NCBI GenBank assembly: GCA_964479275.1
Contig: CAYZLR010000030.1
Coordinates: forward strand, 1-35,394
Source: CALLPQ01 sp964479275
GTDB lineage: Bacteria > Pseudomonadota > Alphaproteobacteria > Caulobacterales > Parvularculaceae
Length of the DNA stretch: 35,394 nt
Direction of reading: 5' to 3'
The notes beneath the pieces are model-generated. The model ran no database searches. It saw only the letters and a list, made by a program, of their open reading frames with translations, and had not been told where the DNA came from. A program made the position numbers and the translations under genes. Below, piece by piece: positions 1 through 7,443 of the stretch (position 1 is its first letter; every line of letters begins with the position of its first letter).

Positions 1-9
1 CGAGGGGAA

Positions 10-54
10 TAATATGGTTACATAAAAACTGGCTGCGCTATCGGGGTTTCGTCA
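10..54. repeat. Terminal inverted repeat, left copy (45 bp)
   Basis: These 45 bp are the exact reverse complement of the last 45 bp of the window (35350-35394). Nine further bases (1-9, CGAGGGGAA) lie outside the repeat on this side only. If the molecule is circular, the two arms meet as a 45-bp perfect hairpin with a 9-nt loop. If it is linear, they are terminal inverted repeats. No protelomerase, terminal protein or transposase gene was recognised nearby, so the sequence alone cannot decide. An assembly boundary at a repeated element is also possible. Confidence 0.9.
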
Positions 55-79
55 GTACATTGCGTGTTTACAGAATATA

Positions 80-107
80 ATGTCCGATAATTTCGATTAT
101 CGGAATC
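80..107. other. dif-like XerC/XerD recombination site 1
   Basis: The site has the 11-6-11 architecture of dif/pdif sites: left arm ATGTCCGATAA (80-90), spacer TTTCGA, right arm TTATCGGAATC (97-107). The left arm core TGTCCGATAA is identical in two further sites at 3177 and 4061, in the same orientation, while spacers differ. XerC/XerD are host-encoded, and no Xer gene is needed on the element. Function is inferred from architecture only. Confidence 0.6.
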
Positions 108-277
108 ATGGGCAATAGAGTGTGTACCGGCCTGTTTTGACCAACCCCAATCAGACTCAACGTCAGAAAAGTGATATAAGCACATCGTAAGTACATCACG
201 CTGTGTTGACGGTACAGACATCCGAATGTACCTTTAGCTTAACATAATAATAGCGAAAATATGTGGGGAGAGTGATC

Positions 278-751
278 ATGAAATTAGAAATAATTACGCT
301 GTTGTTCACTGGAATTTCAAGTATAGCAGCAGTGGCAGTTGCTTATATTGCTTTTAAACAACTCAATTTATTAAGACTCTCTCAACAAAAATGGTCAACT
401 CTACAGGCGTGTGATCGATATGATCTTGATCCGGTTTTGGCTACAGTAATTCAAAGAATAAAGAGTTGGGAGAAAGGAAAAGGCGATCAAGAAAAATATG
501 ATCCTGAAGCAGATGCAATAGTGCTGTTGAATTATTTTGACGCTATTGCAATTGGCATACTCCAGGGGTTCTATAGTCGCCCCATCGTTAATGATCACTT
601 GTTTGACATTATTGATGGATGGGTCGGAGCCATGTCGAAATGGGATAAGGCAACCCTTTCTGAGGCTGACCTAAAGAATTACCATCCAAAATTATATGAG
701 TATCTTCAATCGGAAAAATCCGGCCGTTCAAAACTGCAGGGCAGGGTCTGA
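278..751 (+). CDS. Membrane-anchored DUF4760-like protein
   Basis: A 157-residue protein with one N-terminal hydrophobic helix (about residues 5-25) followed by a soluble helical domain containing W-S-T-L-Q-A-C-x-R-Y-D and a late F-D-I-I-D-G-W segment. This pattern resembles the DUF4760 family of small membrane-anchored proteins of unknown role, recognised from memory. ATG at 278 is chosen over an in-frame GTG at 263 because GGGGAG at 265-270 is a well-placed ribosome binding site. It lies just inside dif-like site 1 and is the first gene of the cargo block. Biochemical function is unknown. Confidence 0.7.
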   Translation: MKLEIITLLFTGISSIAAVAVAYIAFKQLNLLRLSQQKWSTLQACDRYDLDPVLATVIQRIKSWEKGKGDQEKYDPEADAIVLLNYFDAIAIGILQGFYSRPIVNDHLFDIIDGWVGAMSKWDKATLSEADLKNYHPKLYEYLQSEKSGRSKLQGRV

Positions 752-817
752 AACAAGTCAATTCGATCCTATTGTTGATCTCCGAATTCCATTTGGAGAA
801 GAGATTTCACAATTCTA

Positions 818-1060
818 ATGCTTTACAGGGGTTTTATAACGAATTTTATCTACTGTGGAGAAAGGGAGCAAGTGCGGCCGATAACGATTTATATCGGACA
901 TGATGAGACCAACGAAAACAACCTATTGGCTGAAGCAGGCTATCAATTTCCCCATAAAGTCAATAAATCGGTGAAATTCTGTCGAATTTTAAAGTTCTTC
1001 CTTGCCTCCAATATCTTATTTATTATGGTTAATATGGGAATTTTAAAGGTGGGATCATGA
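818..1060 (+). CDS. Doubtful 80-residue ORF
   Basis: An open frame of 80 codons ending in an ATGA overlap with the start of the RHS-metzincin gene at 1057, which could mean translational coupling. The predicted protein has no family I recognise, and its C-terminal third is hydrophobic (about residues 57-75). No clear ribosome binding site precedes it. It may be a small coupled leader gene, a remnant of a longer gene, or simply the untranslated leader of the next gene. Confidence 0.25.
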   Translation: MLYRGFITNFIYCGEREQVRPITIYIGHDETNENNLLAEAGYQFPHKVNKSVKFCRILKFFLASNILFIMVNMGILKVGS

Positions 1061-1686
1061 AATATCTTATAGCGGTAATATTAGTACTTTTCAGCATTCA
1101 AAATGCAGAAGCAAAATTTTTGCAAACTGATCCTATTGGTTATCAGGATCAGATGAATTTGTACGCATATGCAATGAATGATCCAATAAATAAGTTTGAT
1201 CCTACAGGTGAGCACACTGAGTATACTGTAGATTTGGAGAATAAAACTATTGATGTGGTTATCCCGGTTGAATTCAAAGGTGATGAGATATCCAATGAAG
1301 ACAAAGCAGGAATTAAATCTGATATTGAAGACCGGGTTTCGGGTACAATAGATGATGGCGGACAATATGACGGTTTTACCGTGAATGCGACAGTTGTGGA
1401 ACGTTCCCGTGGGAAGCGTAATACTATCACTGTTGTAGAAAATAATCATAGCGGCCCCGGTCGCCCCGCTTCAACGGGCGAAATAGGGGGTACAAGAGTA
1501 ACTTTGCAATTAAGCCCAGTTGACAGAACAGCCCGAGCAGGACACGAATTTGGACACATACTTAATTTAACGCATGGGCGAATTAACCAAAATGGTCGAG
1601 ATAATATCATGAATTTTGGCAGAGGTTTAAACTCTGAGCAATTAAGACGTTTCTTGATTTGCCAGTGTAATGTAAAGAAAGATTGA
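1057..1686 (+). CDS. Secreted RHS-tail metzincin metalloprotease (putative toxin)
   Basis: A 209-residue protein in three parts. Residues 1-19 form a Sec signal peptide ending A-E-A. Residues about 21-51 are the hallmark end of an RHS core (FLQTDPIGY, NLYAYAMNDP, then KFDPTG). The C-terminal domain carries a zinc-protease motif, HEFGHILNLTH (H163, E164, H167, H173), and a downstream N-I-M-N-F turn with M185, the metzincin Met-turn. Full RHS toxins are usually over 1000 residues; here only the last core strands remain, fused directly to a signal peptide. The usual Gly of HExxHxxGxxH is Asn170. The lipoprotein gene 9 bp downstream could be an immunity partner. Zinc protease activity is a firm motif-based call; the toxin role is inferred. 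Confidence 0.75.
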   Translation: MKYLIAVILVLFSIQNAEAKFLQTDPIGYQDQMNLYAYAMNDPINKFDPTGEHTEYTVDLENKTIDVVIPVEFKGDEISNEDKAGIKSDIEDRVSGTIDDGGQYDGFTVNATVVERSRGKRNTITVVENNHSGPGRPASTGEIGGTRVTLQLSPVDRTARAGHEFGHILNLTHGRINQNGRDNIMNFGRGLNSEQLRRFLICQCNVKKD

Positions 1687-1695
1687 GCTGAAAGC

Positions 1696-2205
1696 ATGAA
1701 ATACCTCACAAGATATATCGCTGTAATATTCGTTACTCAATTTATTACGGCTTGTGTTACTTACCCGGGTGATCAGTATTCATATTGTGATATTAGGGGT
1801 GATACATTTTGCATAGGGTTTGATAATGCATTAAATATTGAAGCTAGGGTTACGTTAGGACCCGATTTCAACGCTTTCAGCATTTATGAAGTTCGAGAAG
1901 ATAATAATTTTAATGAAACACTTGTAGCTACAATTCTAGAAAGTCAGCATAAGGAATATTACTCCGATGATAACGAAGATTTAACTCAAATAACGACAAT
2001 TATAGACGGTGAAAAAGTAACCTTAGTGAAGGCTAGGAACGAGGAAAAAGAATTAATAGAGCTATATATTAAACGTAAGAAACAATTTATTGGTAATTCC
2101 TCTTTTGACAATTTGTTTATAACTTATGACCCAGAGTTTTCTAATAGTTTCATGGAACATATAAAACTTTGTTCCTCTCAGGGGTCCTCCCTAAAATGCG
2201 ACTGA
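1696..2205 (+). CDS. Lipoprotein, possible immunity partner
   Basis: A 169-residue protein with an N-terminal signal and lipobox (F-I-T-A-C, Cys20), so it should be a lipidated periplasmic-face protein. The rest is acidic and beta-rich with no family I recognise. It starts 9 bp after the RHS-metzincin gene and overlaps the next gene by 10 bp, so the three are surely one operon. Order (toxin, then small envelope protein) suggests immunity, but there is no direct sequence evidence for that. Confidence 0.6.
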   Translation: MKYLTRYIAVIFVTQFITACVTYPGDQYSYCDIRGDTFCIGFDNALNIEARVTLGPDFNAFSIYEVREDNNFNETLVATILESQHKEYYSDDNEDLTQITTIIDGEKVTLVKARNEEKELIELYIKRKKQFIGNSSFDNLFITYDPEFSNSFMEHIKLCSSQGSSLKCD

Positions 2206-3170
2206 GTTTCAGAAGGGTATTGATTATTGGTTTTTACCTATTCTGGTTCACGATTTTTTCCGTACATGCTGAAAGCTCTAAACGTTCAGGCCGGTCAATT
2301 TCATTGTTAGAAAGCTACTATAATCTAAATCAGGATATTGATTTTCTCGAAATAAAAATTGCTGTCGACAAAATTGTTGATCCTTCCATTGAAGTTGAAA
2401 CAGTCAAGAGTTCCTTCAACGAATTAACGGAAAATATTCGCGCTGAAATTCCGCATGAAGCCACATCTCGCCAAAAAATCACGGCTATTCGCAAGCATAT
2501 CTATGTGGCTGGGGAGTGGAACGATAACAGACCATTTGCCTACGATCTTTCTGATCCATTAGGGCTCAACATTCAAAATAAGGTATTATCCACATATCTT
2601 GAGACACGGCTTGGTAATTGTGTGTCAATGCCGATACTTTTCTTGATCCTTGCGGATCGTCTTGATGTTAAAGTTTCACTCTCAACAGCTCCATTTCATC
2701 TATATGTGCAATATTATGATGATGAGATCGAGCGATGGATCAATCTTGAAACTACAGACGGAGCAAACCCCGCACGCAATGCGTGGATACGTCAGAACAT
2801 CAACATGACGGATAAGTCGATTGAGTCGGGTATTTATATGCGTGTATTATCGCGCCGTGAAATGATTGGCGTTATCGCGGGTGTTTTATTGGAGCACTAT
2901 GGGGAGCGTCATGATTACATACAACAACACAAAATCGCAGAAACAATCATCCGTCATGACCCTAAAAACATTGAAGCGATTTTGTCTTATGGATCAGCAG
3001 CGGGGCGAATGCTGGATTTGATCGTGATTGAAAATCCGAACCCGCGTGATCTAAATCCCTTTGAAAGACAGCGCTATAATGAGCTTGTCGAGCAGAACGC
3101 CACAGCATTCGACTTGGCGGAAAGTCTTGGCTGGAGGCCGGAGAAGGCCAAGGCAGCATATATAGATTGA
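2196..3170 (+). CDS. Exported transglutaminase-like protein
   Basis: A 324-residue protein starting at ATG 2196, inside the end of the preceding gene. An upstream in-frame start at 2169 would put nine extra residues before the signal peptide (about 1-25, ending V-H-A). The core shows the SirB1/transglutaminase-like fold signature: L-G-N-C-V-S-M-P-I with Cys142, then P-F-H-L-Y-V with His168, then W-I-N-L-E-T where the third catalytic residue would lie. Family members are papain-fold enzymes acting as amidases, peptidases or transglutaminases. The C-terminal part (about 220-310) is helical and resembles TPR-type repeats. Last gene of the operon, ending 7 bp before dif-like site 2. Substrate unknown; cell-wall or protein processing in the periplasm is inferred. 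Confidence 0.65.
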   Translation: MRLSFRRVLIIGFYLFWFTIFSVHAESSKRSGRSISLLESYYNLNQDIDFLEIKIAVDKIVDPSIEVETVKSSFNELTENIRAEIPHEATSRQKITAIRKHIYVAGEWNDNRPFAYDLSDPLGLNIQNKVLSTYLETRLGNCVSMPILFLILADRLDVKVSLSTAPFHLYVQYYDDEIERWINLETTDGANPARNAWIRQNINMTDKSIESGIYMRVLSRREMIGVIAGVLLEHYGERHDYIQQHKIAETIIRHDPKNIEAILSYGSAAGRMLDLIVIENPNPRDLNPFERQRYNELVEQNATAFDLAESLGWRPEKAKAAYID

Positions 3171-3176
3171 TCTATT

Positions 3177-3204
3177 GTGTCCGATAAATATCATTATCGG
3201 ATAT
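3177..3204. other. dif-like XerC/XerD recombination site 2
   Basis: Left arm GTGTCCGATAA (3177-3187), 6-bp spacer ATATCA, right arm TTATCGGATAT (3194-3204). It has the same architecture and orientation as the site at 80 and sits immediately after the stop codon of the transglutaminase-like gene. With site 1 it bounds a 3.1-kb operon-sized module. Confidence 0.6.
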
Positions 3205-3390
3205 AACCTTGTCCATAATAAATTGGGCTGCAAGTGGCCCTCATGCGACATTGATCAGTGTTAACACGAATGACTGAAAACTGCTTAGGATTTGACACTT
3301 CAAGTGACGTACAGCAGACTAAGAATATCACCAGATATATTTATTTTGGCTTATGTTAATGCAAGTCATAACCTTCCGAGAGTACAATCA

Positions 3391-3900
3391 ATGAGACTGT
3401 CAATGAGTCTAAGTTGGTATCATTCGTTGCTAATAGTCATTATTGTTACAGGACTTTCTTCATGTGTTTCTGCACCGACGACCTCAAAAAGCTCTTTAGC
3501 CACAGATCAGGTGCAAAAATTTCTGGCACTAGTTGAAACTGGGTGTGAAAGCGCATCCGATCAAGGTTGGCAAACTGCAAGCCGAAGGAACATTTACGGA
3601 GCACCCATTTGCCGTGAGGATAACGGCATTTCGGCGATTACGTTTCAACGCAAAAGCGACCTGATTTTATTGCCAGTTGTCGGTGGAGGTGCCTGCAGCG
3701 CGTTGCTTCCTAATGTATCACTGAAAGATCTTGATCTTGCTTTAGACGAAGTGATGCTAAAAGCAGGGTTTGAGGAGCTTGAAGTTATCCGCGTAACTAT
3801 TTGCCATCCAGCTAAATGCAACGGTCAAGAATACTGTCGTGGTTCAAATGAACGCTTATTTTATCGTGAGATTGACAATCTGAGAGTATTTGCTGCGTAA
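3391..3900 (+). CDS. Lipoprotein of unknown function
   Basis: A 169-residue protein from ATG 3391; the open frame extends upstream to 3292, but the signal peptide begins here. The lipobox is L-S-S-C. The mature part is Cys-rich (about seven cysteines), which suggests disulfides in the periplasm, and contains a V-V-G-G-G-A-C segment. No family recognised. It is the only gene between dif-like sites 2 and 3, so it looks like a one-gene cassette. The intergenic stretch 3205-3390 before it holds nothing else I can identify. Confidence 0.55.
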   Translation: MRLSMSLSWYHSLLIVIIVTGLSSCVSAPTTSKSSLATDQVQKFLALVETGCESASDQGWQTASRRNIYGAPICREDNGISAITFQRKSDLILLPVVGGGACSALLPNVSLKDLDLALDEVMLKAGFEELEVIRVTICHPAKCNGQEYCRGSNERLFYREIDNLRVFAA

Positions 3901-4060
3901 TGCAGGGCGAAGTTATCCCAAAGTGCACTCTCTCTTTGCCGAACACCCTCCATTAGCTCCAAATAAATAGCGTCTCAAACAAACCTTTGAGTTAGTATAT
4001 AATAATAATTGGGAGATTATTTACCAAAATATATCCCATGAAGTTCCGTAGGAACATCAT

Positions 4061-4088
4061 ATGTCCGATAACTTTTAATATCGGTTAT
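4061..4088. other. dif-like XerC/XerD recombination site 3
   Basis: Left arm ATGTCCGATAA (4061-4071), 6-bp spacer CTTTTA, right arm ATATCGGTTAT (4078-4088). The left arm is identical to site 1; the right arm is more diverged. It abuts the stop codon of the convergent gene at 4089. Together with site 2 it encloses a 0.9-kb single-gene module. Confidence 0.5.
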
Positions 4089-4367
4089 TTATAATCCTAT
4101 GCATCTAAGCGTTTTACCACCCAATTTTTGGGCATCTAGAGGTTTTAGATGCGCGCAACAATTTCCGCCATGACCAAATTTCTCAGCGTCTGATGTAGGG
4201 TCTGCTAGACACGCAAAGAATGCATCACCCCTTCTATCTGCCTCTCGTTGCTCATTTGGCAACATGAACCAAAGTATTACCCCGGCAACAACAGCAGCTA
4301 GAACGCCTAACAGAAATTTAAACACGGATTTTCCTTTCGGGAAGACATTATCTTGTATGGGATTCAT
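4089..4367 (-). CDS. Small single-pass membrane protein
   Basis: A 92-residue protein with one clear transmembrane helix (about residues 16-36) and a short soluble tail with five cysteines, two of them adjacent (G-G-N-C-C-A-H). No family recognised. It ends directly at dif-like site 3 and follows the heptad-repeat gene on the same strand by about 50 bp. Confidence 0.5.
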   Translation of the reverse strand: MNPIQDNVFPKGKSVFKFLLGVLAAVVAGVILWFMLPNEQREADRRGDAFFACLADPTSDAEKFGHGGNCCAHLKPLDAQKLGGKTLRCIGL

Positions 4368-4420
4368 GGAGTCATCTACAGTTCAATGTGTTTCGCAATT
4401 ACGATTAAAAGACATAAAAT

Positions 4421-4735
4421 TCATCGCTCTGGAAAATATTCATCAAGAAGTTTCTTCAACTCCCGAATGCGTAATATTCCCCGATTTCGTGTTGAGATCG
4501 AGTTGGCCGGGTGGCTTAAGCTTTTTAGAGGGTGCGAAATACTTTTCAAAGGGTGACTGATGCTGTTGAGTGGATGAGTTATTGAATTGATTGGGTCTGT
4601 AGCCAAAGAATTCCGCTTAGCATCATCAACAACCAACCAAAAAAGATCTAAAACTGTGCTCAATTGAACCTCCGAATTTTTATCTGGATATAAGCCTATT
4701 TGCACGTCCCGTAAAACCCCTTGGAATACCGGCAA
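4421..4735 (-). CDS. Heptad-repeat protein (S-I-S-H-P repeats)
   Basis: A 104-residue ORF whose centre (about residues 47-79) is a tandem array of roughly four and a half 7-residue units with consensus L-x-S-I-S-H-P. The DNA units are 21 bp but strongly diverged at synonymous positions: Ser is coded TCA, AGC, AGT, AGC and TCG, and Pro CCA, CCT, CCT and CCG. The protein repeat is therefore conserved while the DNA is not, which argues for a real, selected protein. The start overlaps the thermonuclease gene end by 40 bp in another frame, and no good ribosome binding site is visible. Function unknown; a short solenoid or a binding scaffold is possible. Confidence 0.5.
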   Translation of the reverse strand: MPVFQGVLRDVQIGLYPDKNSEVQLSTVLDLFWLVVDDAKRNSLATDPINSITHPLNSISHPLKSISHPLKSLSHPANSISTRNRGILRIRELKKLLDEYFPER

Positions 4736-5115
4736 TATTCTTCTGCATGACCCTTTTCGATCATGATGGCCGACACGTCTTTTCCATTGGGGAGGATAAC
4801 CCGACCGACAATGCGGTCGTAACGGTCAGTATCTATTTTGATGAGTTCTAGACGTTTGCCCCGCACCAGCTTGTTTAGAGCATCACGGGCAGCATCAGCG
4901 CCCTTTTCGCCTTTTTCTGGTGTATCAATACCCCAAAGCCGGATGCGCTGTTTTATTCCTTTTAGGCGCAATGTGTCGCCGTCAAAGACGTAATCGACAC
5001 GGCCAGTAAAACGCTCACTTTCGAGCGGCTTTGATTTACCCGAGCTGAAACAAGCAACGCACAGCAGAGCCAGTGCAGCCAAAGCAATATAAAGTATGAA
5101 ACTGTTCATTTTCAT
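4696..5115 (-). CDS. Thermonuclease-family (SNase-like) lipoprotein nuclease
   Basis: About 139 residues from ATG 5115 (other in-frame ATGs at 5127 and 5109). An N-terminal hydrophobic segment ends in L-C-V-A-C, a likely lipobox. The SNase domain shows V-F-D-G-D-T, then I-R-L-W-G-I-D-T-P-E, then T-D-R-Y-D-R-I-V-G, matching the Ca-dependent active-site blocks of staphylococcal nuclease, and ends E-Y-C-R-Y-S-K-G. This family degrades DNA and RNA and is common on conjugative plasmids. The predicted location is the periplasmic face of the envelope. A paralogue lies at 29252-29662 with the same C-terminal signature. Confidence 0.85.
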   Translation of the reverse strand: MKMNSFILYIALAALALLCVACFSSGKSKPLESERFTGRVDYVFDGDTLRLKGIKQRIRLWGIDTPEKGEKGADAARDALNKLVRGKRLELIKIDTDRYDRIVGRVILPNGKDVSAIMIEKGHAEEYCRYSKGFYGTCK

Positions 5116-5269
5116 ATCGTAACACAATTTCTAGTTTTTCAAGAACGTGGGAAGCCTGATTTATCAGCGCCGATCGAGGGGCGTACCAAAGCCCTTTTTC
5201 CGATCGGTGATTGTGTCTTTAAGCGTTCAAATCACAACGTGATAATTATCATTACAGAAACTAAGGAGC

Positions 5270-6409
5270 CTAATCCTCTTCTTCAAAATCGAGGTGTTGA
5301 AGTAACTTGGTTATTTCCTGCCTGTCTAGCCCAAGTTTTTTATGTCTAAACTCATTTATCCATTCTATGGCTTCTTCGATAGCTGGGTCTGAGTCATCGG
5401 TTTCGTTTTCCCCTTGGTCTTCTAAGCTTTCCGTGGGGATAAATACATCCAGATCGCCGCCTTTGCGCAAGTGATCAAATATTTTTCTTATACTCCTATC
5501 AAGATGTGTTTCTGCTTCTGGTCTTTCACTTTCAGAGGGTTCTAGCTTATCAAGAATATCTTTGGATATCTCTTTCGATGAGACTGTTTTTTTAATGCTG
5601 AAGTATCTATCATTTAGTGTGATAATATCATCCGCTAGTTCTTTATATTGAGGGTCGTCTCCGTCTAGGTCATAGATGGTATCAATTCTCTTGAGTGATA
5701 AAGCAACACGTTCAATTATGGCCAAACCCCGATTCAATATGAACCCTATCGGAACAATAGCGGCAGCTGTCATATATAAATCAATAACTAAGCTTCCATT
5801 ACGGGCACCTAAAACTTTAAATTCATCAGGTGCCACTCCTAAAGCAACGCCTATACCATGAATAATGACTGACCACTCTTTTGATTGTGCTTCTAAATCT
5901 TTCAAGCTTTCTATTTTTACGTCGTCTTTAAAAATTATACTCAATCTTGCTTTTTCATATAAATATGTAGTCTCATGTATTGCGTCTGAGTACGGTCGAA
6001 GTTCGTTTGAAAGCGCCTTTAGCTTGCTTTTAGCCGAGTTGAGGGCGTTAAGGGCTTTTTCTGTTTCAGTTTGAAGGTAAGCCAAGTCGTGAACTTCATT
6101 TTTGAACATATCACTGAAAACAGTTGAGGCATGAGGACCCATATATTTTTGAGCGTCATGAACGGCGAGGCATTGAATTTGCTCTTGTGATAATTCGGTT
6201 AGCGTATATGAGTTCAATGCTTCAATCGCATTATTCTTCTCTTCAGTAAAAGGTTTAAGGGCCAGCTGTTGATTCCTATTATTGGGATGGCGACCCTGAA
6301 TATTACCTTTAAGAATACTGTTTAGTGCCGTTAGCTTAGCTGTAGCTCCGAAATGCTCTTCTTTATTTTTGAACCATTCATCTAAATTTCTAATCTCGCT
6401 AAGCAGCAT
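5270..6409 (-). CDS. Unknown 379-residue protein with central hydrophobic segment
   Basis: The N-terminal half is helical and charged with a coiled-coil look (about residues 110-150). Residues about 180-240 contain a W-S-V-I-I-H-G-I-G motif, then V-L-G-A-R-N-G-S-L-V-I-D-L, then a hydrophobic stretch (about 215-232) that may be membrane-embedded. The C-terminus is very acidic and ends E-E-E-D. No family is confidently recognised. Similar W-x-I-I/N-G-S-L-x-I arrangements occur in poorly described proteins of mobile elements, so a membrane-acting effector is one speculative reading. It is a monocistronic minus-strand gene with about 140 bp free downstream. Confidence 0.6.
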   Translation of the reverse strand: MLLSEIRNLDEWFKNKEEHFGATAKLTALNSILKGNIQGRHPNNRNQQLALKPFTEEKNNAIEALNSYTLTELSQEQIQCLAVHDAQKYMGPHASTVFSDMFKNEVHDLAYLQTETEKALNALNSAKSKLKALSNELRPYSDAIHETTYLYEKARLSIIFKDDVKIESLKDLEAQSKEWSVIIHGIGVALGVAPDEFKVLGARNGSLVIDLYMTAAAIVPIGFILNRGLAIIERVALSLKRIDTIYDLDGDDPQYKELADDIITLNDRYFSIKKTVSSKEISKDILDKLEPSESERPEAETHLDRSIRKIFDHLRKGGDLDVFIPTESLEDQGENETDDSDPAIEEAIEWINEFRHKKLGLDRQEITKLLQHLDFEEED

Positions 6410-6585
6410 TTATTTCCCCAATTTTTGTATTTTTACCTGATTGTTTGTGAGTGCGAACATACCATCATGTTGAAACAAGTATAGTCATCAAAAAAAGTGT
6501 GATAACCTTTATTCGGGTAAACTGACCTATGGGTAAGATCATCTCCCTACAAATAAATACAGATGGCTGGCAATGTCTATCTGCA

Positions 6586-7281
6586 TTATAGCTCTTGTAG
6601 TTGTTCGATTGCGATTGGAATAAATGGAAGAAAAAATTCTTCATATTCTTTAAGGAGTTCGTCCTTATCTGACTGCAATTTTGAGTTTCGTAGCCATGAA
6701 ATTTTATTTTCAAATTCGTTCACGCTGTCCTCAAGTCTTTCGATTATCTTAATTGCCCAGTGCGCTTGATCACGTGCAATGTTTTCTATGCTAAGCCCAT
6801 CGGCCACGTTTTTTCTGAATTGAGCTGACTGCAGGCCAAAACAAGCAATACATCTATCAAGATTACGGCGTGTGTGTTCAAGAATTACGACTGAATCGTC
6901 GGAAATTAAGTGCGAATAATCAACGCGAACGTTCTGCCAGTAATTTTCGAAATCCGCTCGCAATAAAGAATAATCCATCCTGAAATGGTGCAAACCCATA
7001 ATTGGGTGTGGTTCATTTTTCTTGTACCGAGAAGTGGTAAGAGCTCGAACTGTAAGAAAGTTGTGTACTTCAAGAAGGTGCTTTTGAAGTGCAACAGCAC
7101 GATTGCGAAAAATTCGTCTCTGTGCGCGCTCATCAAGCCATCTGGCAAATATTATAGATAGGAATACTGAGACAACTACGCCTATAGCTTCTGTTGAAAG
7201 GTTTACAGCAATGTCGCGTTGCAGGTCATTGTCATTGATTAAAAACTGCACCTTTGATCCCCGGCCTATTGTAAGACGCAC
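6586..7281 (-). CDS. Membrane-anchored protein of unknown function
   Basis: A 231-residue protein with a single transmembrane segment near residues 30-47 (A-I-G-V-V-V-S-V-F-L-S-I-I-F-A), followed by a basic patch and a long helical soluble domain. No catalytic motif is visible. It stands alone on the minus strand, divergent from the tyrosine recombinase, with 176 bp of AT-rich sequence between it and the previous gene in which I see no gene. Function unknown. Confidence 0.6.
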   Translation of the reverse strand: MRLTIGRGSKVQFLINDNDLQRDIAVNLSTEAIGVVVSVFLSIIFARWLDERAQRRIFRNRAVALQKHLLEVHNFLTVRALTTSRYKKNEPHPIMGLHHFRMDYSLLRADFENYWQNVRVDYSHLISDDSVVILEHTRRNLDRCIACFGLQSAQFRKNVADGLSIENIARDQAHWAIKIIERLEDSVNEFENKISWLRNSKLQSDKDELLKEYEEFFLPFIPIAIEQLQEL

Positions 7282-7334
7282 TTAATGAGCAGCCCACAGG
7301 TATTCAGCTCAGTATTTTAGATAACACTATTGAT

Positions 7335-7443
7335 AATACTGTCTCATGCCATCCCGGCCCGCAAGCCTGATTTGCGTGGATAACCTGAAAATCTACCCTA
7401 AAAACTCTTCCCAATGAGACAGAACATCCGAATACTGTCTCAT
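7335..7443. promoter_or_regulatory. Dyad/direct repeats upstream of tyrosine recombinase
   Basis: AATACTGTCTCAT occurs twice in direct orientation (7335-7347 and 7431-7443). The inverted copy ATGAGACAG lies at 7414-7422. The pair 7414-7422/7435-7443 forms 9-bp inverted arms separated by 12 bp, the geometry of a tyrosine-recombinase core site. The array ends exactly at the recombinase start codon. It may be the recombination site of that enzyme, an autoregulatory operator, or both. Confidence 0.5.

Noticed and set aside
18..221. 67-residue ORF on the minus strand
   Set aside because: It covers dif-like site 1 and part of the terminal repeat, has no ribosome binding site and no recognisable protein features.
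1081..1449. 122- and 93-residue minus-strand ORFs inside the RHS-metzincin gene
   Set aside because: They are antisense to a gene with a clear catalytic motif and look like frame shadows.
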